Of a stretch of DNA of 64,000 nucleotides, positions 1 to 12,360 are shown in pieces. This DNA is from Tigriopus japonicus (Eukaryota > Arthropoda > Copepoda > Harpacticoida > Harpacticidae): NCBI GenBank assembly GCA_010645155.1, contig CM021316.1, positions 11,502,961 through 11,566,960 of the forward strand, written 5' to 3'. Under the pieces are notes generated by a model. It was given only the letters and a program-made list of their open reading frames with translations, made no database searches and was not told where the DNA came from. Each line of letters starts with the position of its first letter. Position 1 is the first letter of the stretch. The position numbers and the translations under genes were made by a program.

Positions 1-657
1 TCAACATATTATGCAAGGAGATTGTTTCGTTTTAACCCCATCTTATTTTCAACCCGGTACAAGAACGGTACAAGAATTTAGATTAAGATTTCCGATAAAC
101 TTTTTTTTTCAAATATGTGTAATTTTTTTTGACGTATCTTCTCTGACACATTTCTTTCTGTGGTGTTGTTTTCAAGCACCATTTAAGCAAAAGCGTTGCA
201 GTATACATATGATCCTAAGAGAGCTACTTATGGAAGCAAAACAAAAAAGCCAGAAAAGGTTGTCAATGTGCATAGGGAAAAGAACAACTACATATTTAAA
301 CGACACCAAGAGTGAGTGAGTGAAAAACAACAACGAAGAAGAAGAGCAAGACCAGTCAGGTTGTCAGAGTGTGTGAAGAAAATAGAGGCAGCAACCAAAT
401 ATTCAAGGAATCACAGAAGATGTCGCGCTAAAGAATGGTTTAAAAACTATGTAGGGAACACCATCTCAAGATTGGCTTGGAACAGAAGCTCGTCACTTGT
501 GCACAGAACCTTTCACCTCATCTTGGACAACAAGCACGGTAAAACAATGTATTGGATAAGGATTGGACATGTGCGTGTGCTTAACATGCATCTGAGGAGG
601 TTTCCAGTAGTCAAGCTAAGAATAAATTCACGTCCTAACCTTGGTTCAGTTACACTA
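1..657 (-). other. Presumed 3' UTR / downstream flank of the JIP gene
   Basis: This stretch follows the stop codon of the minus-strand JIP gene. I see no supported coding exon and no minus-strand AATAAA hexamer here, so the transcript either uses a variant signal or ends outside the window. The long plus-strand frame that crosses it is the antisense of the last JIP exon. Confidence 0.4.
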
Positions 658-3600
658 TTATTCCGCCTCATCCGGAACGTTTCCTCTCAAGCCACTTCCA
701 ACATCGACGTGTTGAGTGAAGTCCTCTTTGGGCGATGGAGGTGGAGGTACGGATTGCTCTCGAGCCATGCTCTTGTATTGTTCAATGTTTCTCAGCGATT
801 TGGCCTCCAAGGCATTGTTCAAGAGGGATTCCACTTGGTCATTCCATCGTTGGTAGGTGGCCGCATCCAATCCGGTTTCATCCGGAGGTGGTTGGCTTCC
901 ACCACGAGAAGTGGCAGAGCTCATAATACTATCACTTGCATCGCTCACACCGATATCTGTTCCCAGATTCAAGGCCGCACGTTCTTCATGCACAATTGGC
1001 ATGGTTTCCTTTGGATTTTGTTGATCATCTGCCTCGGCAATTTCGGCATCTTCGATGACAACGGGTTGAGTTGGTACGGGCAACTGCCAAACCATGATGT
1101 GCGAATCATAGTCTTGTTCGGAACCATCTTCCACTAAAAATATGGCGAAGCCTCTCTACCAGTTGTTTTTTTCCGAAAACGTACATAATTGCACAAAACC
1201 ATTGGTACACATTAGTGGAATTAGAAGTGCGCGGAAGTAGTTCAAAGAACGCAAAACTGACGTGTACAATAAAATTTAGAGGGGTATTTTTTTATCACTC
1301 TGGTGTCGTGAATCAATTGAAAAAAGAGATGAAACCAAAACTTGAAGAGCTTCAAGGACTCACCTATTCGGAAATCAATGTAACCCTCGCCTCCAGACAT
1401 GACCAGCATAGACATGGCATCTTTCCCAGGATCACTTTTACTCGGTGAAGACGAACTTGTCGGATTTAGGGCCAATCCACCATGACCTCGATTAAAAAAA
1501 TACAATAGATTTCTTTTGCCAAAGGTAAATCTCAATGTTTTATCGATCACTCACCTGGAACTGATACGAAGAATTTGACTGCATCTCTGTGTCCATGGAA
1601 GGACAGCTGTGCTTGAGACATGTTGCAATAAGGAATGAAGCTTTCGGCGGTGACATTTTCATGACTATCGGTGTAAACTCGGACGATATCGCCCGGAACA
1701 GATTTCTTCCTCATAGCATCATCAATCGGTTTATGAGAGTCTAAGGTTTTGGAGAGCGCGGCTGGCGGGTTCAAGGGCACGGAGATGATCACCCCGTTTC
1801 CGGTTCCCATCCAAAGACGGAAATTGGACACAAGCAAGGCCGTGATTCGTACGAAGGAGAAGCCTAGTTTCCCGGTGCCTAGAATCGAGAATACTTTCTA
1901 AATTAGAAGAAACTCCAGTCTAAAATGACGCAAAAGCAAACGACACAAAGAAGACCGGTCTTAAAATAGAAAAAAAATGGTCGGAATGTCGGTTTCAAGA
2001 GGTGATGTGACACTTTCAAGAGCCCACGTGAGAGAATGAAAAGCCGTATTTGAATACCTTCTGCCTCGAGACCCAGACTGTCAAGCCCATCATCCACTGG
2101 AAATAATCCAGTATGAACACTTTAATCAAACGCCAATATTGCATCCATAACCATGAAAAAGTTGTTGCTCATCAATGAAAGGAGAGAAATACCTCCTGCC
2201 TAATAGTGCAAATACAGTATTCAAAAAAGTGTCACCAAATGCGAAAAGAATCACCTCTGTAGGTCTGAAACCCCGTCGAATAGGTAAAAACACCCGACTG
2301 GACTCCTACAAACAGATGTTAGCATGGTGATATCATCAAAACAACTATACAAGGTCAATAATGGCCCGAGACAAAAGGTAAGCAATACATACTGACTTTG
2401 AGCCGAAACATTCTTTTCTTACCTAACATCTTCGACACATAAGGCTCGATATCCACATCTTGAATGTGTTCGTGAGTGTGTGCGTGGAACAATCGAAGTG
2501 TGGAATCCAGTCGAATCGAGACCCAAACCCCATCGCCAACCCAAGCCATTTGACGGACTTGACTTTCTTTGCGAGGATGAGCATCCATGGTCTTCTCCAC
2601 CGTCATTGTGCGTGGGTCGATCACGAAGATCTTATTTCGATAGCCGCACCAGACTTTGTTGTGCACTTGGAGCATACATCGGATCGAATGATGGGGTTTC
2701 CCGAGGTCCAGTAGATGATAGTTGGTCAAATCCCATTGGCCATCATCGGCACGATGGAAGATGGCTATACTACCATTGGCTAGAGCGGCTAAAACACGGC
2801 CTTTCACGTGCCTGGAATGGGATAAAAACAGACAATTGAGTCTATTGTTTTGATAGGCGAGGTGTTAATGACTCCATTAACTTACACAATGCAAAGAACG
2901 GAGTCTTTGAGCCGGATCGAATGGATACATCGCTTCCATTGGGACACGGATGAATGGACGTAGATGGATCCAGATTGTGATCCAAGCCACATGGTGGGCA
3001 AAACTGAGCTCATCTTTTCCACTTCGTCGAGTGCGATGTCATTGTCTTTGGACACTTCGCCCACGCCATCCTTGATTTTGGTATCGGTAGATGAGAATCT
3101 TCGATGAACCGCATCGACATCCTCACCGATATCGAAATTAGAGAGGTTTGACTTGGATGAATCCTCAGGTGGGTTTCCGGAGGATTTGACTGCAAGAAAA
3201 GTGACGAGATAATAGTTCAACTTTCATAAAAGAAAAAGAAAAATTCAAACAGTGCAATCGTCGTATTGCAAGAGACCATCGTCATACATATTTGAAGAGC
3301 CTTCACCAAGTCCCACAAACCATAAATCGAACTCGTGCATTTATCATCACTCTTTAGAGTAGGGTGCCTTGATCGAAGATCGACTCACTCTTTGATTTCA
3401 GTTGCTCTTGTTGCTTGGGATCGTCTTTCAGATCGCGGGATATATTCAATGTATGGTGAGAAATAAATGGGAGCGTGGCGTGAGGATCGGGATCCTCGCA
3501 CAATTCTTGCAGCTTGAACACGTCAAGGGTTCGATTCAAGGCTGCTTTTGATCCTGTTAGTCGATTAGGGAGGGTTACAAGTTAATCTTAGCGATCGGAT

Positions 3601-6600
3601 TGGTTAAACACAGAATACAAAAATGAGTGTAAAACGGTTTAAATAAGGAGGAACAAACGCGGAAAAAAGCCAACCACCTACCTAGTTCAATTGCAGTTTC
3701 TTTGGTTAATCGAGGTTGGGTTTCTGGAAAACGAGGATAAATCATGGAACTTAAAAGGAAACTGAACAAACGCCCTCGAGCCCACAGACGAACACTGGGA
3801 GGGATAAAGATCACGAGAAATCAATCCATTTAATGCCTTTAGAAGTACCTTGCTCAACTTCCTCTTCCAAGGAATCCAATTGTGGCTTTTCCGCCGCACT
3901 TGACACATACGAAATGGACCCAATTCCACCGCCTCCAGGCACGTTTTCGGGATTGATATCAACTTGGGCAGCATCCACAGTCTCCTGTCGCTTTTGTGAA
4001 GCCTCTTCGTCCTCAGTTTGAGCTCGTTTTTGGCTCTCTTCCACCACATTTCGATTGAGCTGCTCGTCCACGCGATAATCGGATTCCTTGGCACCAGGCA
4101 CACTGGCAATACACAACAAATGCGACGAGCATACTTGAAACGCCTCTAGCACATCTGCCGGGGAATTGGCATCGATCACGGTCACTTTGCTGATGGCATG
4201 GGTCGAGGTGCAGATCCAAACGTGAGAAGAGAGCTGCTGATCGGCCTCGAATGCGTCCTCGACCAGTTTTTTGCCTTGACTTAGTTCATCGTCCAGTCTT
4301 TCAAGCTCATCGTCGGTAGCTTTCTTGACCTCCACTGATGGGAATCGGTCATAAAATATACTAGCGCCCACTATACTGCCTCCATCTTGGGTTCGACCCC
4401 CAGATAGATTGACACCGGCCGCACACCAGATCTAGTGGAAGAATCGGTTGATCACATGCTCAAACATTGAACAACACAAACCATTTATAATTATTGCAAG
4501 ATTGTTATTTTCCGAAATTTCAATGATGTTTTTACTATGACCAATGCCAGAGAAAATATGTTGAAACTTGGGCATTACTTAAAAGAATTGAGGAACGCAT
4601 GAAATTGGCTTCATTTCAGAGTGAATTTATTTTGTATTTTCCACTTATAGGAAAAAAAATTGGAGTTCGAAGTTACGCTTAAAACCGTGAATGTAGTATT
4701 AAAGGCTCATCATCTCATTTGTTTGTACATTTCACTATGATTTCATGTTTCTAGTGCTCCAAATGCCCTTACCTTCATTCCGGGTTCCTTCTCCATGAGC
4801 GGCCGACAGTAGACTGGCACAGGTACAGGAATCCCGGACGAGGACACTCGCGACTGGATTTGGACCTCATCCTTGGCACCGCCCGATGAAGAGGTGGAAC
4901 TCGGTTTGGCTGGTAAACTCCACCCGTAGGCTTGCATACGGCCATCGTCCTTCTTGACGTGGGCTCGAACTTGCTTGTACTGTTCTTTGCGCTCGTCACT
5001 TCGTCGGGTAGGATTGGTGGAACCACTTGAAGAGCTGTGCAAGAGAACGATTAGATGGCTATGGTTAGTTGGAACAAGCATTCCCATGGAAAAATAGATA
5101 AATACTAGGTTAGTGGATGTTAATGACTTTGAATCTACTACAGGGTTAGTTTTTGAAAGAGGACTGATAGATGTCGAGGGTAATGAATAAATGAGTGGTT
5201 TTTTCATGGCAAAAAGACAAATGCATTTATTACAAAAGAAACTTTCGTAAGAAAATAAATAAATAGAAATAAAGTTCATGCGTGTGAGGTTAGGTCATAA
5301 AGTTTGTAGTTCTTGATACATTCAAGAGGAAGGCAAATTCCCTGTGGAGGGGGCGCTTCACAGCCAAAAATATGTTCACAATTGACAATTCATTTCTTAA
5401 GTCTAATTTGTGTTTGGAAGGGAGGTTGGTTTGTGGCCTCAAAAATCCTCGTAGAACCGAGGACTCTCTAAAGTGATTTCTGACATGATTCTTAAGCAAT
5501 TTCTTGGTTGGGTTGTTTCAGGTGCACTGTGTTCTAATTGTGGTGATTGAAGGAGAAGAGGAGCATCCTCACAAGCCTCAATGCCCGCTTCAATACCCTC
5601 TTCATCGGTCTCCGATCCTCGAAGAGGGCGATGTTGATGCTGATCACGAGGGTCGTCGTTTTCATCATCATCATCGTGGTTGATTAGCAGGTGATTATTG
5701 TTGTCCAAAATGGGATTTGACGGGGTTATTTCGGTCAAGAGATTGCGGAGCCTCAGTCCACTGAGGAAAAAAAGAGAAGGAACAAATCCAACAAAGGAAA
5801 CTAAAGTGGTAACCAATCTGATCCGACATCAAGAACAGAGAGAGAAAAAGAGCATGCAAAAAAAACCCGAAAACAAACGACAGCCACGGTTTTGTTGCTG
5901 TTTTCACCAACTTCTTCCCAGAGTAGCCAAAACCAACGTTCCCGTTTGCGAGGTTATTCGAACACCTCAAAATTAAAGGACTGTACTTACATGGTGTCCC
6001 CATCAAAGAGATCCACACCCCGAGCTTTCCGTTCTGCACTGCTTTTGGCTCTCATGGCCGATAATGCAGAACCGGAGGATTCTTCACTAGTTTCGCCATA
6101 TTTCATGTTCACGTATGGACCCATGGGATCACCTGTACGTTCAGTTCCACTGAACAAGTTTCCAAAACTAAATAAGAGAAAGGGAGAGGGAGAGTCATGA
6201 ATGGTTCAAGCATGTCTTTCTTTGAAAAAGAGCTTACAATTTCCAAATGCCCTTTTGGTTCTTCTTTTCGATGGGTGTGTCAGTTTTATGGGCTCGAATC
6301 ATTTCGGTCCATCTCACAGCTTCTTGGAGTTCCATAAAACGTTCTTTGTATTGGTTGCGTTCCATGAGAACGCGGGCCATTTCCACGCGGGTGAAACGCT
6401 TTCGTTGTGCCATTGGAACATCATTATCTTCTTCCTCCGACCTACAAGAGCAAACAATCACATTTAGACAATACATCGAACATTTTCAAAAATTATTCAA
6501 AGATGCATACTTGGTCGATTTGTTGGCCTTTTCGAGTTCTTCTTTGGTCTTCTTAAGGTCTGTCTCAAGGTCTTGAATTCGGCTTTCCAGACGAGTTCGG

Positions 6601-9600
6601 ATGTTTTGAAGCGACCGAATCTCTTCTCTAAGAATCTCATGCTCTCTAAACAATCAAATATTTGACATTGATATTGATTTTAAAATCGACGCGTAGGAAG
6701 ATTTTCTTACCCAGTCAGTTCATCAACTTTGCTGATTAAGTCGTCTTTGACGATATTTAGCGCATTCTTTGTGGCCATCAACTCATTGTTCTCCGCAATT
6801 AGGTTTTCCACTTCCTTGCCCATTCCTAAATCGAACACAGTTTTAATACTTAAACTCTGACGACAAAAAAGCAGCTCTCTCAAAAGACATCTACAAACAC
6901 TACGTAAAAAACACAACCATTCTATTCTCTCTAAATCGCCATTTGTACACCACCCAAATCCAAAGACCTGCGCGAATCTTCGTTTCTTAGTTAAAATCTT
7001 CAAGCACTGATTCTTACCAAAATAATTGTCATTAACTGTGGGCCATTGATGAGGGTGTTAAGATGGATTAATAGTGGAGAAGATGCCATTGTCGACCCGT
7101 CACAGAAGGTAGCAGTAGCAGATTTGATGGGTTTGCAGTTGGATTATGTTCAAGCAGCAGATAAGTACATTTGGGTGTGGCAAGACAATATTCATGACCA
7201 TGGCACAAACGGTAGTAGGAGTATCAGTAGAAGTATCAGTTTCAGTAGTAGTAGTGGTGATGGTGAGAGTAGTAGAATAGCAGATGACGATTCATCCGAA
7301 GCGGCAAAACGTTAGAGAAGAGTGGAAAGAGCAAGAAAGAAAGAGAGAGAGGAGACGATCATTAGTACGCCTCATAACCAGCACTAACAAATTGGAACGT
7401 GTCATAATCATAATAATAACCCCTTCGGTTCTTGCCCCAATGACTTCATTACCTAAAACTTTTTAGTGAATAAGGCTCTTGGAGCAAGAATCCGGAGGGA
7501 TAAAGAAAGAGTACAAAGAACATGATGACTTTACGGCAGTACAAATATACGAGTACGCAAAAGGGAAGGGATACAGAGACAAATGAACAACGTAAGAAGA
7601 TGGAAATTACCATTGTCGAAGCCATCAGGATCGCGAAGCTCCCCTTGGTCGCTTTCATTATCTAAAGAATCAAACAAAGAAAAGCTAGGCAACAAAAATA
7701 AAGTAAAGCAAAAGCGTTCAAAAAATAGAGAGATTCGGATAAATGATATTCATAATAAAAGAACTAAAGTATTTTCAATATTCAATGTGTGCATTCTTCT
7801 CATCTTGTGTACATACGAAGAGAGTCGTGCGAAAAATGTTTCTCGTGATGCATTATTCTTTTATACAAAGGAAAAAAATACATACGTATACACAGCAAAT
7901 AGAAAATCGATTGTATGAGAGTGAAAGAGTCAAAAGAGAAAGCGGAATATGAACAACAAGAGACGACGAAAAAGCTAGGTTGACGTGGATGGATTGATTT
8001 GTTACTAACCAGCGGAGGCATAATCTCCAGGATGAACCCAGCCTCCTGATTCCGTCACAAGCAAAAGTGATTAAAGGAAATTGTTTAAAATAGGGAAGTG
8101 ATTGGTCATAAAGTATGCTAAAAGTCAAAGTAAAATTCATTTGCTCATCATGGACCGTGGCAGTGAAGAGAATAGTTGTTATGATCATAATAAGAAGCTC
8201 ATTCAATGAATACTGGAAAATTTCAAGTCATCCAGTGAAGCTATTATGTCTCCCAAGCTATTCACATTGTATCTAATGTGATTTATGGTTCGCTTCTCCA
8301 ACCAAAAGTAGCTGGAGTGTTTGTTTTTATTCGGACAATCTACCCAGGAAAGTTCAAGTTCTTACCTGTGATATCGGCGCCTTCATCAACGTCTCCGAGA
8401 GCTTCGGCGTCTTGGAAACTCAATTCTTGGTATAAATTGTTGCCGGTTCTCGTTTCTCTGCAATAAAGGCAATCATTTCAACATTCGCCGTATTCCAAGT
8501 TCGATCAGTCGTTCATGAGCCTCCTTACGATTTCGTCTGACTCATGCCCGAGGTTTGCATTGGAGTGATCGGTGTGGCCGGTCCGATACTTGGATCCTTG
8601 GACACATCTTCGGCTTCTTCCACTTCTAAATCGGTCACCTGACCATCGGGACTGATCCCTTCCATCCATCCTCCAAGCTTTCCAGAAACTAATGACACAC
8701 CAAGAACATTCAACTATTAGTTCACATGAATGAATGATTAGTTACGCTATTACGCGTCACTAGCAAGCAACTATCGAGTCAGACGAACGGAACCATGCTT
8801 TAAGGGATAAAAGATGACTTAACATTGGAAAACTGAACAAACTCGAATCACGTCTCTGTGATGTGTTTAAAGACGGTCAGTCAGTTTGGCAAACTATTGA
8901 GGGAGACAATCAAGAACTGGGAGTCTAGAACTGGACGATTGAAGTAATGGTTGAATAAATGAATGGGAAAAGGGTTCAATCTACTTGTCCCCGTTTACTT
9001 TGATTGCTTTGGGACTCCTCTTGCGAGCTAGATTCTTCGGGAGTGTCCCGCTCAAGCTCGACGTTTGTTCTCGGTGTGTTTGTAGGAGGCAAAATAGGTG
9101 ACGATGGTTCGCTTTGAGCACTCTTAGATACGTTTTCTGACAATTTAGTAGCAGTCGAGCTATTTGTTTTAGTAGCCTTAGTATCACTGTGGTCATCATC
9201 ACCTTTGTCCATCATGATCCGTTTCTGGCTCTTTTTGGTCGGACTCTGGAAGAAGAAGAAGGGAAATCGGGGCATTACGACAAGCTCTGAAACACTCTCA
9301 TATGTACATTAAGGACGTCCTAATCTGAATTCTGAATGAGCTCACGTGCATGCCCGATTGTCTCCATGTTAAATGTCACTTGTCAGTCCAAGCGAACTCT
9401 CAAGATACTTACATGAAGCTCATTCTTGAGGGTGTTGGGAGCCGATCCATCGGCATTGTTGTATTCGCTGGCGGGGGTGAGGATGCTGGCATGCTGGCTG
9501 TTGTTGTTCTCCAACTCGCTGTAGCCATAGGAAACCGGTCCCGATGATCTTCACGAGTCAGGAAAACGAAGAGAGAAAGAATGAGAGCGGAATAGAGGCC

Positions 9601-10823
9601 AGTGGTCTCCAGAGAGGAGTCCTTACTTGGACAACTTACCGGTTGGCCTGATGTTGTTGAATGGAGAGTGAGCCCGGGATCTTGGATCGACTCGAACCAA
9701 GGCCTTGGAGCTGTTCTAATCGTTCAGCGCCTAACATGGACTTGGTGCGTTCCATGTAGTCGATATGGGTCTTGAAGAGGTCCGTGTAGCGCTCGTGGAG
9801 CTTGTTGTATTCCTTTTTGAGTTCATTCTCCTTCTCTTCAAGACGGACGACTAAAGAATGGAAAGAAGTTGGTAAAAATCTGACTTCATTAACTTGACTT
9901 TTTAACTTAAATACAGGAATATTTTTTTTTAGCAAAAGGGACATTTTTCTTAGAAGGAGGATAATCCAAGGAGCTGAAATTATTTAGCGATTACGCTTTA
10001 TCAAAATGCTTAACAGTTTGGTACGACAATTTGTTTTCTACGAAATCTGGAACCAATGTTTGTTCAAAATTCATTTTTTTGAATAAAAAGGTAGGCCTAA
10101 AAAACCTTCGATCGAAAAATGACGATTCAACCATTTTCTTTCCCATCAGAGTGAACGAGATCAACTTCAACCGGCCATATCGGCCCACCCATATCCCAGT
10201 TCCATTCGATGGCAACACGATTGCCCGCACTCACTTTGGTCTTGCGAGTTCTTAGCCTTGAGCTCGAACATCTTGACAATGGACGTGAGCGAGTCGATCT
10301 TGACCGTGTTCTCCTTGCGATCGCCCTCGAACGCGTCCTCCAACTCGATCAAGCGTTGCTCCGAGGCTTTCCGGAGGTTCTTTTCGCGCTCGTATTGCGT
10401 CACCAATTGCTCATTATCCTCCTTGAGCAACTCGGCCTCGACCTCGAGCTCCTGGCTTTCGGTATAGGCCAAATCCAGGTTCTCCAACACATTGACCACC
10501 AACGGCATCAAGTCTTGGACCACGGACTCGCCGTAATTGGCCATCATGCGAGCAAACTCTTCGTAAATGGATCCGGCCACGGCTTGAACCTTATCGTTCA
10601 TGACGGCGTTGTTGCCGCCTCCTCCTTCGCTGGAACCGCCCACGGAGGAGCCCGAAAGGCCGTCCGAAGCGGCGGCCATCATCATGAGCGAGCCCGAGGC
10701 TGAAGGCGTGGCGTTGTAGGAGGCGGCCACCGAGGGCACGCCCACTTGGAGCGTGCCGGCCCCCGTGCCGTGCAACGAGGTGGCCGACGTCTCCATGATC
10801 TGACGGGCGGCCTCGCTACTCAT
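658..10823 (-). CDS. syd: JNK-interacting protein 3/4 family scaffold (sunday driver / UNC-16 / SPAG9), complete
   Basis: Scaffold linking kinesin-1 and dynein to JNK-pathway kinases and vesicle cargo in axonal and endosomal transport (family knowledge). I rebuilt 19 coding exons, all GT-AG with consistent phase: 10235-10823, 9640-9850, 9413-9548, 8999-9245, 8529-8688, 8366-8457, 6711-6825, 6511-6645, 6238-6441, 5991-6167, 4773-5034, 3849-4431, 3682-3723, 3389-3553, 2886-3189, 2423-2811, 1555-1878, 1364-1486 and 658-1133. They total 4734 nt, giving 1577 aa. Residues about 77-165 are the RH1 domain ([35 protein letters not shown]). A leucine-zipper coiled coil ([14 protein letters not shown]) lies near 479-560. 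RH2 ([20 protein letters not shown]) is near 565-610. The C-terminal half is the WD40-like propeller ([67 protein letters not shown]). The 76 residues before RH1 are Gly/Ser/Ala-rich. The start is the first ATG of an open frame. The exon 4 donor (8998) is the least certain junction; an alternative lies a few bases downstream. Confidence 0.96.
2058..2096 (-). CDS. syd: Candidate optional 39-nt microexon of the JIP gene
   Basis: On the minus strand a 39-nt block is flanked by an acceptor (TTTCCAG) and a donor reading GTATTC. It enters and leaves in phase 1, so inclusion would add 13 residues ([14 protein letters not shown] frame) at the same point of the propeller where the main splice joins KMLG to TGKLG. 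The donor is weak, and I have no transcript evidence. Confidence 0.35.
2255..2305 (-). CDS. syd: Candidate optional 51-nt microexon of the JIP gene
   Basis: This 51-nt block has an acceptor TTTGTAG and a donor GTGATT on the minus strand, and is open in phase 1 to phase 1. It would insert 17 residues ([17 protein letters not shown] frame) after KMLG, in the same intron as the 39-nt candidate. The two could be alternative or combined. Vertebrate JIP3/4, as I remember it, joins directly here, so this would be a lineage-specific insertion. Confidence 0.4.
5226..5231 (-). terminator. Poly(A) signal AATAAA for the alternative short JIP transcript
   Basis: The plus strand reads TTTATT, so the minus strand has AATAAA about 210 nt after the stop codon of the alternative terminal exon (5439). 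It lies inside an intron of the long transcript, where a poly(A) signal makes sense only if the short form is made. Confidence 0.4.
5439..5760 (-). CDS. syd: Candidate alternative terminal exon of JIP, truncating the protein before the WD40-like region
   Basis: After exon 5991-6167 the open phase is 2. The main path splices to 4773-5034. A second acceptor (minus strand CCTCAG before TGGACTGAGG) opens a 322-nt exon in the same phase that reads 107 residues to a TGA at 5439-5441. It includes an acidic run (DDDDENDD) and a His/Gln patch (DQHQHR). I see no good GTAAGT or GTGAGT donor inside it, and AATAAA follows at 5231-5226. The product would be about 795 aa, keeping RH1, the leucine zipper and RH2 but lacking the propeller. 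It could instead be chance open intron sequence. Confidence 0.5.
6826..7610 (-). repeat. JIP intron part with AGT/GAG-rich low-complexity sequence
   Basis: Between exon 6711-6825 and the candidate microexon at 7611. On the plus strand, 7210-7290 is rich in GTAGTA and AGTATC triplets, and 7320-7360 is purine-rich (AGAGAGAGGAG). No exon is seen. Confidence 0.5.
7611..7661 (-). CDS. syd: Candidate optional 51-nt microexon of JIP
   Basis: Minus-strand acceptor TTCTTTAG and donor GTAATT bracket 51 nt, phase 1 to phase 1, encoding [18 protein letters not shown] in frame. It would sit between the [10 protein letters not shown] exon (8366-8457) and the leucine-zipper exon (6711-6825). Length is a multiple of three and the acidic composition resembles the neighbouring linker, which supports a cassette exon. 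Confidence 0.55.
8010..8045 (-). CDS. syd: Candidate optional 36-nt microexon of JIP
   Basis: A 36-nt minus-strand block has acceptor ATTCAG-like (AATCAG) and donor GTTAGT. It is in phase 1 on both sides and encodes [13 protein letters not shown] across the junctions. It is the second candidate cassette in the 8365-6826 intron, and each can be included without shifting the frame. The polypyrimidine tract is poor, so confidence is moderate. Confidence 0.45.
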
Positions 10824-12360
10824 GATGAGGAGGCCGGAAAAGCGGGAGGCGTGGGCGGCCGAAGCGGCGCAAAAAGGGGGCGTGGCATGGGGCCGTACCC
10901 GGGTGGCAGAGGCGGGCTGGATTTGAAGCGGGACACGAACAAGAAGAGAGAGGCTGGCGATGAAGGGCTGATGCGATTCACAGACGAGTGTTTTCGTCGT
11001 CTTTTCCTTGATTGGATCTCTCCTTCTTTTTCTTCTTCTTCTTTCTCTTCTCTTTTTTTCTGGTGTTTCGACGTCAAACAGATGGCCTACCCAGCCTATT
11101 TTCAGGGTGGCTCAAAGAAGCCCAAAAACGAGAGACACTTTGGATCAGTAGTACCATTTATTGTTCACTTAAACCTTGCGAAAAGACGCACTTAAATAAA
11201 TGTCCTATAGCGGATTTTTAATGATAGTTTGAATGTAATACGATTAAATGATATAAAAATTTGGCGTCTTTATTTATCATGATTCCCTGAATGAGAGCTA
11301 TATCAGTCACCCATAGCCCTTGACCAGCTGAAAGTTGAAGTTGGAGTGCCTGCGTGTGTGGGTTTGTGTGTGTCTGTCTGTCAATTTTCAGGCCCCACGG
11401 GGCTGATCTAATGGACAAGAATTAGGCTGGTCTGCTTGGTGAGTGTCTGGGCCGTGCGAAGTTAACGGAGGTGACGAAATTGGACTTCGTCACAAGTCAC
11501 GCAATAAGTCACGCAAAAGAGCAGATCCGCGCTTGAAATTTGCCTGATAGGTCATACATAAAGCTACTGAAAAAAAGAACGTCTTTTTTTGTGAAATATT
11601 GTTGGTATTTGAAGGAAATCCTGCAAGTTTTTTTACGTTCATTTCATCATGGACTCATTCTGAGATTTATTGGGAAAACATCGGTATTTATGTCCACGTC
11701 AATTATTAAAAATATATGTTTTAACGCACCAAATTGAGGGAAACGACAAATGCCGAAGCAAAGGGACTCATTATAACTTGATGAAAAAAAGACTAGATTC
11801 ATGAGAGAGTAACAATCGAAGGATCTCTCGTTGGATGTTTCAGCAGTCTCCGGCTCCTTTTCTTTATGGGCGTAAGATTAAGTCATTCTTACCCCTTTTG
11901 CTATTTTCATAATTAGAAATGATTTTTCGTTGATCGGACTTTGTTTCCGAAGACCTTTTTGCTTTTTACCTATCTTGACCAATTTTTGATTCGTTTTTTC
12001 ATTCACTCATTGGTCACCCTGAAAGTCTCCTTGGTCGATCAGCGCCGGGCGCGCTAGCCTAGCTCATCAGCGTTGCCGGATTGGCGTTCCATCCATGTAT
12101 TTTTTCGTACAAGTTCTCGAAAAAATCTGACTTTCAATCGCCGTCATTTCGAAAATGAAGGCGATCAATCCCTTTCAATTCATTTTCAAATACACGCTTA
12201 GCTCGTATCATGAATATTCTTCGTCAAAACCGCAGGGTCATTCGTATTTAAGGTCCCGTGCCAAGCGAAGAATTCCGCGAAACACAATAACGGAAGAAAT
12301 ATAAGTTAATGAAACGGCTTTAGGTATACTCGTAGCAAACCGAGGTGAAATTGATCGACT
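10824..12360. other. Divergent upstream region of JIP; no gene seen
   Basis: This probably contains the JIP 5' UTR and promoter. A pyrimidine run of CTT repeats lies at about 11025-11065 on the plus strand (purine-rich in the JIP sense). A GT-rich stretch is at 11345-11380. From about 11.2 kb the sequence is AT-rich and non-coding in all frames I inspected. No TATA box stands out on the minus strand. Confidence 0.5.

Noticed and set aside
316..1137. 273-codon plus-strand open frame, one of the longest in the window
   Set aside because: It runs antisense to the last JIP exon (658-1133), whose minus-strand product matches the JIP C-terminus and whose junction phase fits. The plus frame has no family resemblance.
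10209..10703. 164-codon plus-strand frame, Leu-rich
   Set aside because: Antisense shadow of the RH1-encoding first JIP exon; Leu richness reflects complementary Lys/Glu codons.
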